Of a stretch of 64,000 nt of DNA, positions 1 through 6,681 are shown in pieces. The notes below the pieces were generated by a model that ran no database searches, was not told the DNA's origin, and worked only from the letters and a program-made list of their open reading frames with translations. The position numbers were made by a program, and so were the translations under genes. The stretch spans positions 1 to 64,000 of the forward strand of contig JALHMY010000028.1 in assembly GCA_022843805.1 (NCBI GenBank), in the 5' to 3' direction. This DNA is from Fuerstiella sp. Its GTDB lineage: Bacteria > Planctomycetota > Planctomycetia > Planctomycetales > Planctomycetaceae. The stretch's first letter is position 1, and each line of letters starts with the position of its first letter.

Positions 1-132
1 ACTGGGGGTCGCCCGGTGCTGGAAAGCTGCACGCCGGTAAATATGAGGAATTGACCTCATTGCGACAACGGGGAGGTGGTGGCTGGAATTCCCTTCAGCC
101 TCCACCTTACCCACTTACTTCCAGGGATGGTG

Positions 133-268
133 ATGACAGAACCGACTTTCGACCACGAACGGCTCGACGTCTATCGAATTTCGAATTTCGATTGCCGACG
201 ATTCGAATATCCGAGGCAAAACAGATCTGAAACGAATTGTGTCGATGCTGACTCCCCTGATTCAATGA
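133..268 (+). pseudogene. Relic of a four-helix-bundle (23S rRNA IVP-like) gene
   Basis: An ATG at 133 opens a frame beginning MTEPTFDHERLDVYRI, which matches the conserved N-terminus of the small four-helix-bundle family (S23/IVP-type). The family similarity stops there. In another frame, positions 224-268 encode DLKRIVSMLTPLIQ and a stop, which resembles the C-terminal helix of the same family. The central helices, about 80 residues, are missing. I infer an internal deletion with a frame change. The reading frame from 133 continues to a stop at 289-291 but its later part is not family-like. The family identity is from memory of its consensus and should be tested by search. Nothing else is supported between 1 and 490. 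Confidence 0.5.
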
Positions 269-490
269 ATGGCGTTCCGGTTTTTTCCTGACATCAGGAT
301 CACCCGCGCCGTTTCCGCCCGCTGATCGCTGTCGTTCGGTTGCCAGTCAGATTCGGCGGGGCTATCGTTCCCGTTTCGATCGGGGCCGACCTGTCCTCGA
401 CGAAAATACCTGCTGCGTCACTTTGCCCGCTTATTCGGAATGTTCCGGATCGTGCGGCAGACGTTCACCAAAAACCTGTGGGGACCGGTC

Positions 491-1786
491 ATGTTTAGTC
501 GAAGAGCCTTTCTGGGCGCAGTTGGTGCGGTTAGTGCGGGAGCCGTTCTTGGTCCCCAGGTGATTTCCGGCGAATCTGCCGCTCTGCAGCGTAAGCGGCT
601 GGCCGTCGTCACAACCGAATGGCGCTATCATTCGCACGCATGGCATATGGCCGAACGTTTTCTTGTCGGCTACCCGATCAATGGCCAGTGGCATCGCCCG
701 CCACTGGATGTGGTCGCCGCATATGTTGACCAGACTCCGGACAATGATCTCAGCCGCAAACGCTCTGCCGAATTTGGTTTTCCTATCTATTCCACGGTTG
801 CCGAGGCACTTCGCTGCGGTGGTGATTCTCTGGCGGTGGATGCTGTGCTGATTATCGGTGAGCACGGAAAATACGAAAAGAGCGAATACGAACAGACCAA
901 GTATCCTCGGTATGAATTCTTTAAACAGGTCACCGATGTCTTTCGGAAGGATGGACGTTCTGTCCCGGTTTTCAATGACAAACATCTGTCATGGAAGTGG
1001 GAATGGGCCAAAGAGATGGTTGATATCTCGAAAGAGCTGAACTTTCCATTTACCGCCGGATCATCACTGCCTGTGACCTGGCGAATGCCATCCGTCGAAA
1101 TGCCTCATGGAGCTGACGTTGAAGAATTGATGTGTGTCGCCATGGGTGGCATCGACAGTTATGATTTTCACGCACTCGAAGTCATTCAGTGCATGGCTGA
1201 ACGGCGGCGTGGTGGTGAATCGGGCGTCGTGGCAATGCAGGCCATCAAAGGGGATGCCGTGTGGAAGGCCATGGATGCCAGCAGCTGGGCCAATGGAGGC
1301 TGGGCAGCTGGTGGCTGGGATCCGAAGCTGTTTGAAGCTTGCCTGTGCCGCAGCCAGACACTCGCACAGCCGGAAACTTTCAGCGATCGCTTCCCCACCA
1401 CAGCCCAGATGAAGGAATGGGTCAAAGAACCTGTGGCCTACCGATTCGAATATGCGGACGGAGTCAAAGCGACCATGCTGCTGATGAACGGGCTGGTGGG
1501 TGACTTCACTTTCGCCGCAAAGCTGAAGGGAAAACCGGAACCGCTTTCCACACTGTTCTATCTGCCTCCCGTTCCCAACGTCACCTATTCCGCTTCGCTG
1601 ATGTCAAAGGCGGAGGAGACATTTATGACAGGGAAGTCTCCCTACCCGATCGAAAGAACTCTGCTGACAACAGGACTGGTTGAAGCAGCGGTGCGATCTC
1701 TCGGCACCGGCCAGAATCGACTCGAAACACCTCACCTCGCCATCAAATATCAGGTGGGACCCGAATCCACTTTTGCCAACAGCTAA
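491..1786 (+). CDS. Secreted TAT-signal protein of unknown function
   Basis: This 431-residue protein starts with a twin-arginine-type signal (SRRAFLGAVGAVSAGAVLG), so export by the Tat route is likely. The ATG at 491 is preferred over the in-frame ATG at 440 because it places the RR motif near the N-terminus. The mature part has no motif I can tie to an enzyme class. It contains the stretches TTEWRYHSHAWHMAERFL and LIIGEHGKYEKSEYEQ, with many His, Trp and acidic residues. Similar conserved hypothetical proteins are known in planctomycetes, so it is probably a lineage-specific periplasmic protein. The next gene, a thioredoxin, lies 146 bases downstream on the same strand. Confidence 0.8.
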   Translation: MFSRRAFLGAVGAVSAGAVLGPQVISGESAALQRKRLAVVTTEWRYHSHAWHMAERFLVGYPINGQWHRPPLDVVAAYVDQTPDNDLSRKRSAEFGFPIYSTVAEALRCGGDSLAVDAVLIIGEHGKYEKSEYEQTKYPRYEFFKQVTDVFRKDGRSVPVFNDKHLSWKWEWAKEMVDISKELNFPFTAGSSLPVTWRMPSVEMPHGADVEELMCVAMGGIDSYDFHALEVIQCMAERRRGGESGVVAMQAIKGDAVWKAMDASSWANGGWAAGGWDPKLFEACLCRSQTLAQPETFSDRFPTTAQMKEWVKEPVAYRFEYADGVKATMLLMNGLVGDFTFAAKLKGKPEPLSTLFYLPPVPNVTYSASLMSKAEETFMTGKSPYPIERTLLTTGLVEAAVRSLGTGQNRLETPHLAIKYQVGPESTFANS

Positions 1787-1932
1787 GTGACTGCGGGTAG
1801 TGGCCACCATAATACTACTGGCTGTTACTGCCGCTGCATTCGTTAAAATCGTACTGTCGGATGGTGTAATTTCGATACATGGAATTACGCATGGGCTCCT
1901 TTGGCAAACTAAATTTCTGCCGGAGGTGCAAC

Positions 1933-2325
1933 ATGGAAAAATTGAATCAGCTGGTCGGAATCATTGTCTTTGCGGGCATCGTGGCAGTGTTTGCCAGCCA
2001 GTCGAAGCAACAGGTTCCGGAAGATCCGTGGTTTAAGCAGGCCGTACTGGAAAATAGTCGGCCAGTGGTTGTGAAATTTGGAGCCGAATGGTGCGGTCCG
2101 TGCCGCAGTATGGATCAGGCTCTCAATTCTCTGGAGTCGCGGTTTTCCGGCACCGCTCGCTTCCTCAGGATTAATATTGACGAGAAGCCGGAATTGTTCG
2201 CTTCTTATGGATCAGGCAGTGGAATCCCTCAGGTGATGATTTTTAAAAATGGCCAGGTTGTTGCTCGGGACAGAGGCTTTGGCGGCACGGAACATCTCCG
2301 GTCGTGGCTCAGCAAGAATCTGTGA
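1933..2325 (+). CDS. Membrane-anchored thioredoxin-fold protein
   Basis: A 130-residue protein with one N-terminal hydrophobic segment (about residues 7-21) followed by a thioredoxin domain. The redox motif WCGPC is complete, with cysteines at residues 54 and 57, and a cis-proline is expected at the GIPQV motif near residue 94. The ATG at 1933 is chosen because a GGAGG ribosome site lies 7 bases upstream; the longer frame from 1879 has none. Its likely role is thiol-disulfide exchange on the periplasmic face. It may act with the upstream secreted protein or the downstream hydrolase, but the gaps are too loose to call an operon. Confidence 0.88.
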   Translation: MEKLNQLVGIIVFAGIVAVFASQSKQQVPEDPWFKQAVLENSRPVVVKFGAEWCGPCRSMDQALNSLESRFSGTARFLRINIDEKPELFASYGSGSGIPQVMIFKNGQVVARDRGFGGTEHLRSWLSKNL

Positions 2326-2382
2326 GTAAGAACGGTCATGCCATGCATCTGAGAGCATCCCCGATCTCGGAAAGTACTGTGA

Positions 2383-3606
2383 ATGAGCAATCGTCGTGTG
2401 CCCGTCGAACACAGAGTTTGGGCTGAACTGCCTGCTGCAGCCGGAGTACTTCTGGCTGTTTTTTTTTGCGTGTGGTCTCCGCCTCTGCTGGCTCAGGCAG
2501 CCGATGCCATTCCTGTTGTACCTCCGGAACAGCTGGGGATGAGGTCATCCACGCTGAATGTCATTGATGACATCGTCAATGAAGGTCTCGCCCAGGAAAA
2601 GATGCCCGGTTGCGTGGTACTGATCGGACGACGCGACGGGATTGTTTATCATCGAGCCTTCGGACTGAGACAAACCGCACCCGTTCAGGCTCCGATGTTG
2701 CCCGATACCGTGTTTGATCTCGCGTCGCTCACAAAGCCAGTCGCTGCCGCCACCAGCATTATGAGTCTGATTGAGCGTGGCCTGCTGGATGCGGAAATGA
2801 CCGCCGGAGCTGTCATTCCGGAATTTGCCGGTAACGGCAAAGAGATCATTACGATCCGCCATCTGCTGACTCACCAAAGCGGACTGATTCCCGACAATTC
2901 CATTTCCGATTATCAAAACGGTCCTGAGGATGCGTTCAGCCGCATCTGTCAGCTCAAACCGACCTCACCTCCGGGAACCAAATTCATCTACAGCGATGTG
3001 GGATTCATCGTCCTTGGAAAAATCGTCGAACGAGTTTCAGGAATGGATGTGCATCAGTACTCGCAGAAATACATCTTCCAGCCACTGGCGATGACAGAGA
3101 CCGGCTATCAGCCAGGTGATGAACTGAAATTGCGATGCGCAGTCACCGAGCAGCGAGACGGACGATGGATGCAGGGCGAGGTCCATGATCCTCGCGCCTT
3201 TCTTCTGGGAGGAATCGCGGGGCATGCAGGCCTGTTTTCCACAGCCACTGATCTGGCCCGTTATGCTACGATGATGCTGAACAGCGGAAGTCTGAAAGAC
3301 GTTCAGATTCTGCGGAAGGAGACTGTCGATCTGATGACGGGGCCCGTTTCCGTCAGCAGCGGAATCCGCGGGCTGGGCTGGGACATTCGTACGGGTTATT
3401 CGTCCAATCGCGGTGATCTGTTTTCGCGTCGAGCCTTCGGACACGGTGGCTTCACAGGCACATCAATCTGGATCGACCCGGAGAGAGATTTGTATGTAAT
3501 CTTTCTGAGCAATCGAGTTCACCCGAACGGCAAAGGCCTGGTGAATCCGCTCGCCGGGCGTATAGGAACAATAGCTGCAGCTGCAATCAAAGTCGCAGCG
3601 GAATGA
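2383..3606 (+). CDS. Secreted serine beta-lactamase/DD-peptidase family hydrolase
   Basis: A 407-residue class C beta-lactamase-fold protein. Three active-site boxes are visible: SLTK at residues 115-118 (nucleophile Ser and general base Lys), YSD at 203-205, and HGG near residue 353 in place of the usual KTG. A hydrophobic segment around residues 17-40 serves as signal or anchor. Family members include esterases, transpeptidase-like enzymes and beta-lactamases; the HGG box is common in the esterase/EstB-like branch. I therefore expect ester or peptide hydrolysis in the periplasm rather than antibiotic resistance. The gene stands alone; a palindromic repeat about 95 bases downstream may act as its terminator. 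Confidence 0.88.
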   Translation: MSNRRVPVEHRVWAELPAAAGVLLAVFFCVWSPPLLAQAADAIPVVPPEQLGMRSSTLNVIDDIVNEGLAQEKMPGCVVLIGRRDGIVYHRAFGLRQTAPVQAPMLPDTVFDLASLTKPVAAATSIMSLIERGLLDAEMTAGAVIPEFAGNGKEIITIRHLLTHQSGLIPDNSISDYQNGPEDAFSRICQLKPTSPPGTKFIYSDVGFIVLGKIVERVSGMDVHQYSQKYIFQPLAMTETGYQPGDELKLRCAVTEQRDGRWMQGEVHDPRAFLLGGIAGHAGLFSTATDLARYATMMLNSGSLKDVQILRKETVDLMTGPVSVSSGIRGLGWDIRTGYSSNRGDLFSRRAFGHGGFTGTSIWIDPERDLYVIFLSNRVHPNGKGLVNPLAGRIGTIAAAAIKVAAE

Positions 3607-3701
3607 CTGACATGACAGGCCGTGCTTTGCCATGCGATCTTTGGCGTCAGGAGATTGTCTCTACCGGCCCACGCCGAACCACAGGCGCTGTCAGACAATA
3701 A

Positions 3702-3753
3702 GTGTCGCCTTTTGCTCCGCAAAAGAACGCTCTTTCGCGGAGCAAAAGGCAAC
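3702..3753. repeat. Palindromic repeat (REP-like), copy 1
   Basis: A 14-base arm at 3707-3720 (GCCTTTTGCTCCGC) pairs perfectly with 3737-3750, around a short inner AAAG/CTTT pairing. A related copy, with the same layout and GTGTCG flank, is at 41864-41915 inside a coding frame. The element lies between convergent genes and could also terminate transcription from either side. Confidence 0.8.
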
Positions 3754-4139
3754 TATGACGGAAACCTGTTGTTTTCCAGGTCCTGACGGTGCCGGAACAA
3801 TGGTCTCCCGGACGTGTTTTCGGAGACGTCCCGCTGGCAGCTCGGACCATCGCGGACATCGTCCGCCGACGGGACTTCACAACGCTCGACAGGTACGCAC
3901 ACCTGCGACTGAATAGCTGAAACGCCGCGAAGAACATCGCGTTTCTTCCGCGCTGCATATCCCCTGAAAAGTCCCATGCCAATGAGCGCCGGAGCCATTA
4001 CAATGCAGATTGGACAGGTCGCTCCCAGAAGAATCGCCGATGCTGTGCCCACTGTCCCCACGCCAGCCCCCATTGCCAGACATGAGCCTGCGTCACGCAA
4101 TTCCTGCTGCACCTGGGCTTCGTTTAGTTCCTTCTCCAT
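3753..4139 (-). CDS. Small membrane protein carrying an in-frame repeat tail
   Basis: A 128-residue protein with a charged N-terminus (MEKELNEAQVQQELRD) followed by a glycine-rich hydrophobic hairpin of about residues 20-60 that includes the CPIC motif in ATCPICIVM. The CxxC in a membrane segment suggests metal or thiol chemistry, but this is inference. From about residue 77 the protein is encoded by an 81-nt dispersed repeat (QSQVCVPVER... to CQR) also found in the TauE gene at 57035-57115. The remaining tail is probably not conserved. The gene starts 54 bases after the rhodanese gene at 4194-4784, so both are likely one transcript under the ArsR protein. An 18-bp tandem duplication (4161-4196) spans the gap between them. 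Confidence 0.7.
   Translation of the reverse strand: MEKELNEAQVQQELRDAGSCLAMGAGVGTVGTASAILLGATCPICIVMAPALIGMGLFRGYAARKKRDVLRGVSAIQSQVCVPVERCEVPSADDVRDGPSCQRDVSENTSGRPLFRHRQDLENNRFPS
3831..3911 (-). repeat. 81-nt in-frame dispersed repeat, copy 1
   Basis: Read on the minus strand, this block aligns without gaps to 57035-57115; by my hand count 55 of 81 bases match. Both are translated in the same frame and keep QSQVCVPVE, a DGP motif and CQR at the same spacing. It forms the C-terminal part of the small membrane protein. It resembles in behaviour the protein-coding palindromic elements described in Rickettsia, but it has no known name that I can assign. Confidence 0.8.
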
Positions 4140-4193
4140 TTTTATTTTCCTTTACTTCCTGAAGGTCAGCCCGTTTCGGAAGGTCAGCCCGTT

Positions 4194-4784
4194 TCAGTTA
4201 CAGCATGAAGTTTCGGAACCGACTGAGCAGTTCTTCACCGGTGGCGTGTTTGCGGACTTACCCACCTGATTCCACGGCATGCGAGCCAGAACCATAGCCA
4301 TGCCACAAGTGTCAGTAATGCCGGCAAACATCAGGCCAGCCCCGACAAACGCAGAGAGCCCGGCCCAGTACGGATGGACGGTCATCGCCAGTACTCCGCC
4401 CGTCAGAGACAAAAAACCGGCAGCAATTCGAACCTGACGTTCCAGAGACATCGACTTCCTGCCACGGTCGACAGGAAAACCAGCCTGATCCCAGGCCATC
4501 GTTCCGCCTTCGACATTCACTACGTTCGTGCATCCGGCAGCCGCCAATTTTTCAGCCGCCTGCCTGCCTCGACTGCCTGACCGACAGATGACATACAAAG
4601 GAACGTTCGTTGGATGCCCGGCCAGCACGGCACCGCAGTCGAGACTTTCCAGTGGCGCGTTTCGAGCAATCGTGACATGCACTTCGCGAAACTCCGCTGG
4701 AGTGCGAACATCGACAAGATCCACGCTCTCCCCCGACTGAATTCGGTCAAACAACTGCTTCGGAGAAATCAAACCCACACTCAT
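4194..4784 (-). CDS. Rhodanese-DUF2892 membrane protein (YgaP-like)
   Basis: A 196-residue protein with an N-terminal rhodanese domain (residues 1-105; active-site loop CRSGSRG with Cys67) and a C-terminal pair of membrane helices of DUF2892 type (about residues 118-160), ending in a cysteine-rich tail (CSVGSETSCCN). The architecture equals the YgaP-type membrane sulfurtransferases that move sulfane sulfur. The ATG at 4784 is chosen over the frame start at 4922 because an AGGGAG site lies just upstream and the domain begins at once. An ArsR gene sits immediately upstream on the same strand. A paralogue at 54238-54609 lacks residues 101-173 exactly, in frame, so it has lost the membrane part. 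Confidence 0.9.
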   Translation of the reverse strand: MSVGLISPKQLFDRIQSGESVDLVDVRTPAEFREVHVTIARNAPLESLDCGAVLAGHPTNVPLYVICRSGSRGRQAAEKLAAAGCTNVVNVEGGTMAWDQAGFPVDRGRKSMSLERQVRIAAGFLSLTGGVLAMTVHPYWAGLSAFVGAGLMFAGITDTCGMAMVLARMPWNQVGKSANTPPVKNCSVGSETSCCN

Positions 4785-4810
4785 TGTTCTGCTCCCTGCA
4801 AGTAAAACGG

Positions 4811-4840
4811 AAATGTCGAGATATCGTAAATTGTCGACCT
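4811..4840 (-). promoter_or_regulatory. Conserved upstream block of the rhodanese gene
   Basis: On the minus strand this 30-base block matches 25 of 30 bases of 54180-54209, which lies upstream of the paralogous rhodanese gene. Both contain TTTACGATATCTCGA, a CGATAT-bearing word like that of the ArsR operators. It is likely a regulatory site or part of a promoter; I could not place a clear -35/-10 pair. Confidence 0.55.
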
Positions 4841-4884
4841 GTTTAATAAAAAGGGGGGAGACAGCGATTTGTCTCCCGAGATTT

Positions 4885-5205
4885 CTACTTCGCTGCCAAT
4901 CCCACGCCGAATCGTTCCTCAATGCAGCAAAGGATGTCCTTCAAATGTGGCTCGGCCACACGATAAAAAACCTGCCGACCATCTTTTTCACTGGTCAGAA
5001 ATCCACACCTCTGCATCAGCCGCAGATGCTCCGATGCCATCGCACTCGGTAATCCACAGGCTTCTGCCAGTTCACCCACCGGAAAATCGCCCTGCAACAG
5101 CATTTGCACCATTCGCAACCGATGCGGATGAGCGAGCGTTCGAAGGCATTCGGCCGCCTGACCGAGCGCATCCAGTTCTGTAAGTTTCAGCTTGTTGGCA
5201 CCCAT
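4885..5205 (-). CDS. ArsR-family transcriptional repressor
   Basis: A 106-residue winged-helix protein. Residues 17-62 hold the HTH (LAHPHRLRMVQMLL, then VGELAEACGLPSAMASEHLR), followed by the wing (LMQRCGFLTSEKDGRQVFYRV). Cysteines at positions in AECLR, EACGL, QRCGF and LCCIEE could sense polysulfide, as in the SqrR/BigR type, or metals; this is inference from the rhodanese neighbour. It is the first gene of the leftward cluster. A palindromic operator overlaps its promoter (5225-5252), so autorepression is likely. The paralogue at 53940-54134 has lost residues 23-62, including the whole HTH. Confidence 0.93.
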   Translation of the reverse strand: MGANKLKLTELDALGQAAECLRTLAHPHRLRMVQMLLQGDFPVGELAEACGLPSAMASEHLRLMQRCGFLTSEKDGRQVFYRVAEPHLKDILCCIEERFGVGLAAK

Positions 5206-5224
5206 AAATCTGTCTCCCCTTCGA

Positions 5225-5252
5225 AATATATCGACAGATTCCGATGTGTCAA
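5225..5252 (-). promoter_or_regulatory. ArsR promoter with overlapping palindromic operator
   Basis: On the minus strand a TTGACA -35 box (5247-5252) and a TATATT -10 box (5225-5230) are separated by 16 bases. Between and over them lies the word ATATCG-N8-CGATgT (5228-5247). The same layout, with 17 of 20 operator bases identical, occurs at 53892-53919 before the second ArsR gene. Placement over the promoter fits repression by the ArsR product. Confidence 0.7.
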
Positions 5253-5453
5253 TTAATGTTTTCAGAATTTATTGGGGCTCCGGACGAAATCGGCCGACGA
5301 TTTCATGTGCGTGCCGGGGAAGTTCTTACGCGGCTTTGCCCACCTCAGTGTTCACCTCAGTGGAAATGTCCTGTGTTGACGATCTTTGCAACGGGACATA
5401 TCATATGTTGCAGGAGTTGAGGAAAGACCGATGATGCCGGGGGGGCCAGTTCA

Positions 5454-5753
5454 ATGCCTGCCGAACTTTTGCTTTCCAACAAGCTCAGAAAAGCCAGGTG
5501 GAAGGTGAAGATTCGAGAAAAGGAGCGGCTTGAACCTCCGCATGTCTCCATCATCAATGGGACAAACACGTGGCGACTCTGCCTGAGGTCAGGCGATTTC
5601 CTGGACGAAGAGCCCGACCCGGATGAAATTCCGGAAGAACTACTGAAGTACATCAAAATCGAACGGCTGAATGACGAGCAGACGGTTTGGGAATGGCTTT
5701 GCGAGAGGTGGGACGAAATGTATCCGAGCAACAAGGTCGCAAGTGCCGACTAA
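5454..5753 (+). CDS. DUF4160-like small protein, probable toxin-side partner
   Basis: A 99-residue soluble protein with the segment LEPPHVSIINGTNTWRLCL, which resembles the EPPHVHV core of DUF4160. The rest is rich in acidic residues and ends with a WEWLCERWDEMYP stretch. DUF4160 genes are often paired with DUF2442 genes in arrangements of toxin-antitoxin type, and the next gene, 15 bases downstream, carries such a region plus an HTH. Start at 5454 is the only ATG in frame; its ribosome site is weak. The function is not established; it could equally be a housekeeping orphan. Confidence 0.65.
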   Translation: MPAELLLSNKLRKARWKVKIREKERLEPPHVSIINGTNTWRLCLRSGDFLDEEPDPDEIPEELLKYIKIERLNDEQTVWEWLCERWDEMYPSNKVASAD

Positions 5754-5768
5754 TTCAGGACGACTGAA

Positions 5769-6581
5769 ATGACTACTCTCTCTCTCAATCAGGACAAGAC
5801 GATTGTTCTGAGCCGGGGTGTTACCCATGTTCGGAAGCTTGCTGCACTTCGTCCGCGGAAAGTCTCTACGATTGCGGAAGTTCAAAAGAGTCTGCAAGAG
5901 GCTAACGAGCCTTCTTTGTGGATTAGCTTCGAAGGAGCACTCACGAATGAACTCCTTCGTTCGGTCCGTTGGCCATCTAAGTCCCTCGGACATGCGTTGT
6001 TGCTACATCGAGCGAATCTTGCAAGCATGACCGCCCTGCAACGTTGCTTTGGGCGAGTTGCTTTCAGTGCAGATGGTGGATTCCTGGCAGATGAGGAACT
6101 CTGTGAGGTTCTCATGTCTCCACGACGTGGAGATTTGCTGATCGGGGGCTTCGCAGACGATGCAAGTCACACGGTGACGCTATGGCGAGGCAATCTCGAC
6201 AGCATCACAGTTCCATACTCAGCGTTTCCAAAGTCTGGTGATGGAACTGCTCCTGACTTCTCTCAGTTCGCCGTTACAGATTGTGGACAGACGGTCCAGT
6301 TCGGCGACTACGAAGCGTCAACCGATTCAATTCTCTACGAGAACGATCCTGACTATCGACGCACAATTAAGAAGAATCGCATAGTTGCTGACTCGTCTCC
6401 TGGTGGGGCGATTCGCCGTCTGCGATTGCAACGACAACTGCGAAGGAGCGACTTCTCTCCGCTCACAGAGAAGACGATCGCTCGAATCGAGCGAGGTGAA
6501 AGCGAAAAGATTCAGCCGAAGACTCTTGCAATTTTGGCTGAGAAGCTTGGTGTTTCGCCCGACGAACTCGGCACTTTCTAA
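5769..6581 (+). CDS. DUF2442-like/XRE-HTH regulator, probable antitoxin
   Basis: A 270-residue protein. The middle part (about residues 130-200) has features of DUF2442: a short segment reporting substrate geometry followed by SDYRRTIKK-like ending (here NDPDYRRTIKKNRI). The C-terminus (about 205-268) is a Cro/C1-type helix-turn-helix (IRRLRLQRQLRRSDFSPLTE, then KTIARIERGE and LAILAEKLGVSPDEL). The N-terminal 110 residues are unassigned. The 15-base gap to the upstream gene implies one transcript, and the HTH makes it a candidate autoregulator. The toxin-antitoxin reading is inference from domain pairing only. Confidence 0.75.
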   Translation: MTTLSLNQDKTIVLSRGVTHVRKLAALRPRKVSTIAEVQKSLQEANEPSLWISFEGALTNELLRSVRWPSKSLGHALLLHRANLASMTALQRCFGRVAFSADGGFLADEELCEVLMSPRRGDLLIGGFADDASHTVTLWRGNLDSITVPYSAFPKSGDGTAPDFSQFAVTDCGQTVQFGDYEASTDSILYENDPDYRRTIKKNRIVADSSPGGAIRRLRLQRQLRRSDFSPLTEKTIARIERGESEKIQPKTLAILAEKLGVSPDELGTF

Positions 6582-6681
6582 AACGACATGTTCAATTCTC
6601 CGAGTCACCGTTCATGGTGTCAAACGTGGTCCAGGTGAGAAATCGAACTGGCACTGATCCAATGTTCAAGGCAGGCAGGAA

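Noticed and set aside
1800-2036. 78-codon frame overlapping the thioredoxin start
   Set aside because: Out of frame with the thioredoxin, no motif, and the thioredoxin start has a strong ribosome site.
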